Origin: Spirochaetota bacterium
GTDB taxonomy: Bacteria; Spirochaetota; Spirochaetia; DSM-27196; PWMO01
Direction of reading: 5' to 3'
Length of the DNA: 28,466 bases
NCBI GenBank assembly: GCA_009908925.1
Contig: JAAAOH010000031.1
Coordinates: 1 to 28,466, forward strand
Part shown: one piece after another, positions 23,009 to 28,466 of the stretch
How positions within the stretch are numbered: position 1 is the stretch's first letter
Layout: each line of letters starts with the position of its first letter
Notes under the pieces: model-generated
Database searches by the model: none
What the model saw: the letters and a program-made list of their open reading frames with translations, nothing else
Told to the model about the DNA's origin: nothing
Translations under genes and position numbers: made by a program

Positions 23009-24282
23009 GTGATACACGCACGAGCGAGACGAGCTCCGGCAACCCGCGCACGGGTGACACCGAGCTCTACCGGGGCATCGATACCCGCTACGTTCCCGAA
23101 GTGCCGCGCTACGTGGAGTTCGACGACCGCGACCGCACCGGTGCGAGCGACACCGGAGCTCCGGATGTGGACCTCGACTCCGGGAAGTACCTTAAGCTAT
23201 GGCAGGGCCCCAATCATCCCGGCATCACCGGCAATATGTCGGTAGAGCTCACCGTGAGCGGCGACACCGTCTACGCGCTCAAGACGCACGTGGGTTATCT
23301 GCACCGTGGCTTTGAAAAGCTCATGGAGCGGCGGACCTATATCCAGAACTTCCCGCTGGTCTGCCGGATCTGCGTCCCCGAGCCGGATTTCAACGAGTAT
23401 CTCTACGCGGCCTCGGTGGAAGATCTCTCGGGTCTGGAGGTACCGGATAAGGCCAACTGGCTGCGCATCCTGACCCTGGAGATGGCGCGATTGACCAGCT
23501 TTCTCCAGTGGATTGGCGGCCAGGTCGGCGCCTTCGGCATGGGGACGATCGGTCAGTGGACGGTGACGCACCGCGACTACATGCTCGACCTCTTCGAGGA
23601 GCTGACCGGCGGGCGCATCTACCACATGTACATCATTCCCGGCGGCGTACGCGCCGACCTGCCGGAAGGATTTGAAGACCGGATGGAGGGGCTGCTCGTG
23701 AAGATCGAGAAGCTGCTCTCCGAGATCGACCTCGCCATGTTCCACAACGCCGTCTTCAAAATGCGCGCGAAGGGACTCGGGGTCATCACGAAAGACATGA
23801 TCGATCGCTACGGCATCACCGGGCCGAACGCTCGCGCCGCCGGCATCGCGCGGGATATCCGCAAGGATGAGCCCTATCTCGGCTACGACGAGCTCGATTT
23901 CGAAGTCGTAACGGCGGAGGATTCAGACGCATACGCACGCGCCTGGGTGCGGTTTCAGGAGATGCACCAGTCGATCTCCCTCATCCGCCAGATCATGAAA
24001 CGCATCCCGAAAACGGGCCCGATCCATACGAAGCTGCCCAACGTGCTTCACTGGCGCATCCCCCCGGGACAGACCTGGCACCGCGCCGAGTGCACCCGCG
24101 GAGAGTACGGATACTACATGGTTGCCGACGGCACGATCTACCCGCGCCGCGTATACGTCAGGGGGCCCTCCTATACCCACGCCGTAGCGGTTATGGAGAA
24201 ACTCGCGGTGGGCACCAATATCGCCGATATAGCAGGACTCATGGTGAGCCTGCATACCTATCCCCCCGAGATCGAGAGGTAG
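23005..24282 (+). CDS. NuoD/MbxL-like large subunit lacking half of the [NiFe] ligands
   Basis: The 425-residue protein is the counterpart of NuoD and of [NiFe]-hydrogenase large subunits. After a polar Asp/Thr-rich extension (about 1-58) come GPNHPGITGNM (68-78), THVGYLHRGFEKLMERR (94-110) and PLVCRICVPEPDFNEY (117-132). Cys120 and Cys123 correspond to the first hydrogenase CxxC. The C-terminus, DIAGLMVSLHTYPPEIER, lacks the second CxxC and resembles NuoD. A [NiFe] centre therefore should not form. The same half-loss is known, to my memory, in MbxL/MbsL of archaeal sulfur-linked complexes. Its start overlaps the preceding stop, with GGAGG upstream. Confidence 0.9.
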   Translation: MSDTRTSETSSGNPRTGDTELYRGIDTRYVPEVPRYVEFDDRDRTGASDTGAPDVDLDSGKYLKLWQGPNHPGITGNMSVELTVSGDTVYALKTHVGYLHRGFEKLMERRTYIQNFPLVCRICVPEPDFNEYLYAASVEDLSGLEVPDKANWLRILTLEMARLTSFLQWIGGQVGAFGMGTIGQWTVTHRDYMLDLFEELTGGRIYHMYIIPGGVRADLPEGFEDRMEGLLVKIEKLLSEIDLAMFHNAVFKMRAKGLGVITKDMIDRYGITGPNARAAGIARDIRKDEPYLGYDELDFEVVTAEDSDAYARAWVRFQEMHQSISLIRQIMKRIPKTGPIHTKLPNVLHWRIPPGQTWHRAECTRGEYGYYMVADGTIYPRRVYVRGPSYTHAVAVMEKLAVGTNIADIAGLMVSLHTYPPEIER

Positions 24283-24286
24283 CGAG

Positions 24287-26086
24287 ATGAGCGTCAAAGA
24301 CCTTATTGCCCCCTTTTCCGTCTGGAAGCGTGCCTTCGAAAAGCCGTACACCACGATGGATCCCATAGACGAACGACCCGGCGCTGCGCGCTACCGGGGG
24401 TTTCACACCAACAAAGCCGACATCTGCATCGGCTGCGGCACCTGCGAAACGGTCTGTCAGAACGCGGCCATCGATCTTGTGCCCGTGGATGAACGCGAGG
24501 CGAAGCACGGCGACAGCGGGCTGAGGCCCCGTGTCGACTACGGCCGGTGCTGCTGGTGCGCGCTGTGTGTGGATATCTGCCCCACCGGGTCCCTCGGGAT
24601 GAGTAACGAGTACATCTGGGTGGACACCGATCCCGACGCCTTTCGATACGTTCCCGGCTGCGATGCGAAACCCTGGGACGAGAACGAGCTCGGCTACGCC
24701 CCCTCACAGGGCTATGAGCTCCTGGAGAAGCAGCGGGTTGAAATGCACATGCTCGATCCCGAAGAAGGACTGAAGAGCTTCGAGGAGCTCGTGCAGGGCT
24801 ACTCCGAGGAGCAGGCGAAGATCGAGGCGGATCGCTGCGTTTCCTGCGGCATCTGCGTGGCAACCTGCCCGGCTCATATGGATGTTCCCGGCTACATCGA
24901 GGCCATCCGTGATGACGACATCCCCCGGGGACTGCGCATCGCCTACGAGTCGAATCCCCTGCCCGCCTCCTGTGGTCGTGTCTGCACCCACTCCTGCGAG
25001 TACGTGTGCACCAAAGGACACAACGACGGTGAGCCGATTTCCATCCGATGGCTCAAGCGCTACATTGCCGATCAAATCTACGCGCAGGACTACGAGAAGG
25101 TTCTTCCCGCGCCGGAACCGGAGAACGACAAGCACGTGGCGATTATCGGATCCGGTCCCGGTGGCCTGAGCGCGGCGTACTACCTCAGGCTCCTCGGCTA
25201 TCGCATCACCGTCTACGACGAGCGCGACCTACCCGGCGGGATGCTCCGCTACGGAATCCCTGAATACCGCCTGCCCTACGACCAGATCAACAAGGACATC
25301 GACTACATCCGATCCCTCGGCGTGACGGTGCACCAACAGCACATGATCGGACGCGAGACCAGCTTCGGGGATCTCTACAATGACTACGACGCGGTTTTTT
25401 TCGCGACCGGGCTTCCCAGCCCCTACACGATGGGAATCGAGGGAGAGGACCATCACCGGGTGCTGGCCGGCCTCAAAGTTCTTGACGATATCACCGACGG
25501 GCAGGATCCGGGCCTGGGGAAGACCGTCGCCGTCATCGGTGGCGGAAACGTCGCCATGGACGCGGCGCGCACCGCCCGGAGGCTCGGCTGCGAGGTAACC
25601 ATTCTCTACCGACGCCGCATCGAGGATATGCCCGCCGACGAAGAGGAGATAACCGAGGCGCAGGAGGAAGGCGTACGCATTGTGCCACAGGCAATTCCCA
25701 TTCGCGTGGAAGACGGCGGCGAGGCACAGGCCGCCTTCGTATGGGGCGAGGCAGAGATGGTGGATCAGGGCGAGGGAAAGCGTCCGAAGCCCGTCCTCAT
25801 CGAGGGCTCGGAGCACCGCGAGGTCTTCGACTCCGTGGTCTCGGCGATCGGACAGGATGCCGACTACTCCTTCCTGCCCGAGGAAGTGCTCGCGAAGATC
25901 AAAGTCGAGCGCGGAAGAGTAGCCGTCGACCGCTTCGGTGCAACGGGTGACCCGAAGGTGTTCGCCGGCGGCGACATCACCAACACCAAGCGTGACGCCA
26001 TCAGCGCCATTGCCAACGGACACCGTGCCGCGAAGGGGATCGACCGTCAGCTTCTGAAGCTGAATCCTGCGAAGCAGCGCATTTAG
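24287..26086 (+). CDS. Fusion of a NuoI/MbhN-like ferredoxin domain to an NfnB/GltD-type NAD(P)H oxidoreductase
   Basis: The 599-residue protein begins with a NuoI/MbhN-like domain (about 1-115). Its two [4Fe-4S] motifs are C47-x2-C50-x2-C53-x3-C57 and C88-x2-C91-x2-C94-x3-C98. From about 165 it matches NfnB/GltD/SudA: RCVSCGICVATCPAHMDVPG (C184, C187, C190, C194), NPLPASCGRVCTHSCEYVC (C229, C233, C237, C241), an FAD fold VAIIGSGPGGLSAAYYL (284-300), a second nucleotide fold VAVIGGGNVAMDAARTARRLG near 414-434 for NAD(P)H, and FAGGDITNTKRDAISAI near 560 closing the FAD site. It would couple NAD(P)H with the Fe-S chain of the complex. It is last in the operon, four bases after the NuoD-like gene. 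Confidence 0.93.
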   Translation: MSVKDLIAPFSVWKRAFEKPYTTMDPIDERPGAARYRGFHTNKADICIGCGTCETVCQNAAIDLVPVDEREAKHGDSGLRPRVDYGRCCWCALCVDICPTGSLGMSNEYIWVDTDPDAFRYVPGCDAKPWDENELGYAPSQGYELLEKQRVEMHMLDPEEGLKSFEELVQGYSEEQAKIEADRCVSCGICVATCPAHMDVPGYIEAIRDDDIPRGLRIAYESNPLPASCGRVCTHSCEYVCTKGHNDGEPISIRWLKRYIADQIYAQDYEKVLPAPEPENDKHVAIIGSGPGGLSAAYYLRLLGYRITVYDERDLPGGMLRYGIPEYRLPYDQINKDIDYIRSLGVTVHQQHMIGRETSFGDLYNDYDAVFFATGLPSPYTMGIEGEDHHRVLAGLKVLDDITDGQDPGLGKTVAVIGGGNVAMDAARTARRLGCEVTILYRRRIEDMPADEEEITEAQEEGVRIVPQAIPIRVEDGGEAQAAFVWGEAEMVDQGEGKRPKPVLIEGSEHREVFDSVVSAIGQDADYSFLPEEVLAKIKVERGRVAVDRFGATGDPKVFAGGDITNTKRDAISAIANGHRAAKGIDRQLLKLNPAKQRI

Positions 26087-26087
26087 G

Positions 26088-26110
26088 AGGCCGGCCGGCG
26101 AGCGCGGCCT
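26088..26110. terminator. Weak stem-loop between convergent genes, possible terminator
   Basis: AGGCCG (26088-26093) pairs with CGGCCT (26105-26110) around an 11-base GC-rich loop, directly after the end of the Mrp/Mbx operon and overlapping the ABC gene stop. There is no T-run. A bidirectional transcription stop is plausible but weakly supported. Confidence 0.3.
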
Positions 26111-26903
26111 ACCCGGCTGTGGCCCCTACCACCGTGGCCGTCTGCGGCCAGTAGCGCCCGCCACGCCGGACCACCTCCATCTCCAGGCCATAGACACTGG
26201 ATAAGAGCTCGTGGGTGAGCACCTCCTGCGGCGAACCATGCGCGTGGATCCGTCCGTCCTTCATGATGGAGACCTGGTGGAACACCGGGGTGATCTCCTC
26301 GATGTGGTGGGTGACGTAGATCAGCGTCGGGCCGTCCGGCTCAGTGCCGAGTTTCTCTACGAACTCCAGGAAGTGCTCGCGGGCGGCGGGGTCGAGACCG
26401 CTGCAGGGCTCGTCGAGGATGAGAAGTGTCGGGCGTGACACGAGCGCACGGGCGATGAGCACTCGCTGCTTCTCGCCCTGCGAGAGCACGGCATAGCGAC
26501 GATCCTCGAGGCGCTCGCATCCCATGAACGCAAGCCGCTCACGCGCGAGGGCCACGTCTTCGTCCGTGGTCGGTTCCCACAACCCGATAGAAGCGTAACG
26601 ACCGCTGACCACGACATCGAGGGCGGTATCGCGGTCGTGGATGCGCTCACTGAGCGCCGAGCTCACCCACCCGATGTGGCGTCGCACCTCCCGGAGATCG
26701 CTCTTCCCGCGAACGTAGCCGAGCACCTCCACTTCGCCGCTGCTCGGCGGCATGTAGCCGGTGACCACCTGCAGCATCGCCGTCTTCCCTGATCCGTTGA
26801 GACCGAGCAGTGCCGTATGTCCGTGGGAGGAGATATCCCAGTTCACTCCGTCGAGAATCATTTCCCTGTCACGATGCATCGTGACGTTCTTCAGCGTTAT
26901 CAT
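26109..26903 (-). CDS. Lone ABC transporter ATP-binding protein
   Basis: The 264-residue protein is a complete ABC ATPase: Walker A GLNGSGKT (34-41), signature LSQGEKQ (140-146, a variant of LSGGQ), Walker B LLILDEP (160-166) and the H-loop YVTHHIEEI (His199). It looks like the YlmA/ModF-like class often annotated as molybdate or iron ATPases. No permease or binding-protein gene is next to it in the window, so the partner and substrate are unknown. AGGCGG precedes the ATG. It lies downstream of trpB2 on the same strand, separated by a strong inverted repeat. Confidence 0.88.
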   Translation of the reverse strand: MITLKNVTMHRDREMILDGVNWDISSHGHTALLGLNGSGKTAMLQVVTGYMPPSSGEVEVLGYVRGKSDLREVRRHIGWVSSALSERIHDRDTALDVVVSGRYASIGLWEPTTDEDVALARERLAFMGCERLEDRRYAVLSQGEKQRVLIARALVSRPTLLILDEPCSGLDPAAREHFLEFVEKLGTEPDGPTLIYVTHHIEEITPVFHQVSIMKDGRIHAHGSPQEVLTHELLSSVYGLEMEVVRRGGRYWPQTATVVGATAG

Positions 26904-26927
26904 GCCGTACCGCCTGTTTGTGTGTAA

Positions 26928-26964
26928 CCGCCCGCGGCGGCCGGTTACGGCCCACCGCGGGCGG
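26928..26964 (-). terminator. Perfect 10-bp GC-rich stem-loop after trpB2, likely terminator or attenuator
   Basis: CCGCCCGCGG (26928-26937) pairs with CCGCGGGCGG (26955-26964). A competing stem GTAACCG (26924-26930) with CGGTTAC (26942-26948) overlaps it. It starts two bases after the trpB2 stop on the minus strand and ends before the ABC gene. There is no U-tract. The two mutually exclusive stems are visible; a switching role is inference only. Confidence 0.45.
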
Positions 26965-26965
26965 C

Positions 26966-28327
26966 CTATGCCGAGACGCTCGGAAGACCGGAGAGCGCCA
27001 TGGCGACCTCCTCTTCCGGATACTCGTAGGCCACCAGCTTACCCGCGTTGTAGTCGAGATAGGCCTGCATATCGAACTGACCGTGACCGCAGAGATTGAA
27101 CAGGATGGCTTTGCTCTCGCCCGACTCCTTGCAGGCAAGAGCCTCGTCGATGGCTGCGGCCACCGCGTGATTCGCCTCCGGAGCGGGTAGGATACCCTCC
27201 GCCTGCGCGAACTGAATACCGGCGGCGAAGGTGCGAAGCTGGTCGTAGGCGACGGCCTCGATGTGCCCCTCGGAGTGCAACTGGCTTACGAGCGGCGCCA
27301 TCCCGTGGTACCGCAGTCCTCCCGCGTGGAAGCCCGGCGGAACGAAGCCGCTGCCGAGGGTGTGCATCTTGACGATGGGAGTGAGATGGGCGGTGTCGCC
27401 GTAATCGTACGCGTAGGGTCCCTTGGTGAGGGTCGGGCACGCGGCGGGCTCCACTGCTATGACACGGTAGTTTTTCTCTCCCCTCAGGTTCTCGCCCACG
27501 TAGGGGAAACACATGCCGGCGAAGTTCGAGCCGCCGCCGGTGCAGCCGATGAGGATATCCGGCTCGTCGTCGGCGGCCGCCATCTGCTCCATCGTCTCGA
27601 GACCGATCACGGTCTGATGGGTCAGCACGTGATTCAGCACGCTCCCGAGCGCGTAGTTCGTATCGTCACTGGTCGCCGCCACCTCGACCGCCTCTGAGAT
27701 GGCGATACCGAGGGAGCCGGTGGAGTCGGGATGCTCATCGAGAACCGCACGCCCCGAGGCCGTGGTGCGGCTCGGGCTCGGCGTAACGTTGGCGCCGAAC
27801 GACTCCATCAGACCGCGCCTGTAGGGCTTCTGGTCATAGCTGACCTTCACCATGTACACGCTGCACTCCATGCCGAAGAAGGTGCAGGCCATCGACAGCG
27901 CACTGCCCCACTGCCCTGCGCCGGTCTCGGTGGTCAGCTTGGTGACGCCCGCCTCTTTGTTGTAAAAGGCCTGCGGGACGGCAGTATTCGGCTTGTGACT
28001 CCCGCTCGGGCTCACTCCTTCGTACTTGTAGTAGATGCGAGCCGGAGTATCGAGGGCCTGCTCGAGGCGACGGGCGCGGTACAGAGGCGTCGGACGCCAC
28101 TGACGGTAGAGATCGCGCACGGGCCCCGGAATCTCGATCTCGCGCTCGGTCGAGACTTCCTGCTTGATGAGCTCCATAGGGAAGAGCGCGGCCAGATCAT
28201 CCGGGCCGATGGGCTCCTTACTCTGCGGATGGAGCACCGGCGGTGCCGCGTCTCGCAGGTCGGCCTGAATGTTGTACCAGCTCTTCGGTATCTTCGATTC
28301 CGGCAGGGTGTATTTGACCGAATCCAT
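26966..28327 (-). CDS. trpB: Tryptophan synthase beta chain, TrpB2 type
   Basis: The 453-residue PLP enzyme joins serine and indole to make tryptophan. Length and sequence match the TrpB2 class, which is longer than TrpB1 and is thought to work without a tight TrpA partner, for example in indole salvage. Motifs are RPTPLYRARRLE, EGVSPSGSHKPNTA (Lys112 the PLP lysine), TETGAGQWG (134-142), CTGGGSNFAGM in the phosphate-binding loop, and HAGGLRYHGM. The C-terminus has NLCGHGQFD, equivalent to the SGRGDKD region. No trpA or other trp genes are in the window. GGGAGG precedes the ATG with a good promoter upstream. Cytoplasmic. Confidence 0.92.
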   Translation of the reverse strand: MDSVKYTLPESKIPKSWYNIQADLRDAAPPVLHPQSKEPIGPDDLAALFPMELIKQEVSTEREIEIPGPVRDLYRQWRPTPLYRARRLEQALDTPARIYYKYEGVSPSGSHKPNTAVPQAFYNKEAGVTKLTTETGAGQWGSALSMACTFFGMECSVYMVKVSYDQKPYRRGLMESFGANVTPSPSRTTASGRAVLDEHPDSTGSLGIAISEAVEVAATSDDTNYALGSVLNHVLTHQTVIGLETMEQMAAADDEPDILIGCTGGGSNFAGMCFPYVGENLRGEKNYRVIAVEPAACPTLTKGPYAYDYGDTAHLTPIVKMHTLGSGFVPPGFHAGGLRYHGMAPLVSQLHSEGHIEAVAYDQLRTFAAGIQFAQAEGILPAPEANHAVAAAIDEALACKESGESKAILFNLCGHGQFDMQAYLDYNAGKLVAYEYPEEEVAMALSGLPSVSA

Positions 28328-28381
28328 CTCGTCCTCCCTCGATGATCCTGCATTTTCTGTGCATGATTATGCGTGCGGCGG

Positions 28382-28410
28382 AGTGTAGCACCTCGGCCGA
28401 ATGCGGTCAA
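28382..28410 (-). promoter_or_regulatory. Promoter of trpB2
   Basis: On the minus strand TTGACC (28405-28410) and TACACT (28382-28387) are separated by 17 bases, upstream of the trpB2 ATG at 28327. The predicted leader is about 48 bases and ends in GGGAGG. No leader peptide or tryptophan-codon run was seen in it. The remaining sequence to 28466 shows nothing I recognise. Confidence 0.55.
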
Positions 28411-28466
28411 CAAAGAGAGCACCGTAACGGTGGTATACAGCAGCGTGTTGGTGAAAGCCGGCGACC

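Noticed and set aside
15065..26086. Operon as a membrane-bound [NiFe] hydrogenase (Mbh)
   Set aside because: The large subunit lacks the C-terminal CxxC and no hydrogenase maturation or Ni-insertion gene is present in the window.

Overview
The window is a GC-rich, gene-dense bacterial chromosome segment, most likely from a free-living spirochaete (Spirochaetales). The pointers are inferred from remembered families: a DctP signal peptide ending in the FAGGQ style common in Spirochaeta/Treponema, a DUF6062-type protein, a split TsuA-like thiosulfate transporter, and an E. coli-like IlvD. No rRNA, tRNA, CRISPR array or insertion sequence was recognised.

Layout. (1) 1-269 is the end of an AlaA-type aminotransferase. 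(2) 376-5082, minus strand: a TRAP transporter operon dctP-dctQ-dctM followed by ilvD. It has a good promoter, a stem-loop after dctP, and an apparent one-base frameshift separating the dctP signal peptide from its binding domain. (3) 5158-9722: a PerM/AI-2E-family membrane protein, a DUF6062-like Cys/His protein, an Ldh2/malate dehydrogenase and a membrane HD-GYP protein. (4) 9738-11651, minus strand: a GlpA-like flavoprotein paired with an SdhB-like iron-sulfur protein. (5) 11757-14617: a sulfur assimilation locus, with cysE on plus and a two-gene YeeE/YedE (thiosulfate uptake) pair plus cysM on minus. (6) 14618-15064: a gene-poor, AT-richer gap with promoters and a possible glutaredoxin-like gene remnant. 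(7) 15065-26086, plus strand: a 12-gene operon for a membrane-bound, complex I-related ion-pumping oxidoreductase of the Mrp/Mbh/Mbx class. (8) 26109-28327, minus strand: a lone ABC ATPase and a TrpB2-type tryptophan synthase beta chain.

The 12-gene operon is the most notable content. It joins Mrp antiporter subunits (E, F, G, an MbhD-like protein, an MbhE-MrpB fusion, C), one 1110-residue protein holding two complete antiporter modules, homologues of NuoH, NuoB, NuoC and NuoD, and a last protein fusing a NuoI/MbhN-type ferredoxin domain to an NfnB/GltD-type NAD(P)H flavoprotein. The large subunit keeps the N-terminal CxxC of [NiFe] hydrogenases but has lost the C-terminal one, so it is probably not a hydrogenase. 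No NuoEFG genes are present in the window. The simplest inference is a ferredoxin:NAD(P) or NAD(P)H:acceptor oxidoreductase driving Na+ or H+ transport.

The sulfur locus also reads as one pathway: YeeE/YedE imports thiosulfate, CysE makes O-acetylserine, and CysM condenses the two. Three membrane-protein genes (perM, the HD-GYP gene and the larger YeeE/YedE gene) have -10-like boxes 6-7 bases before their start codons and no Shine-Dalgarno sequence, suggesting leaderless transcripts.
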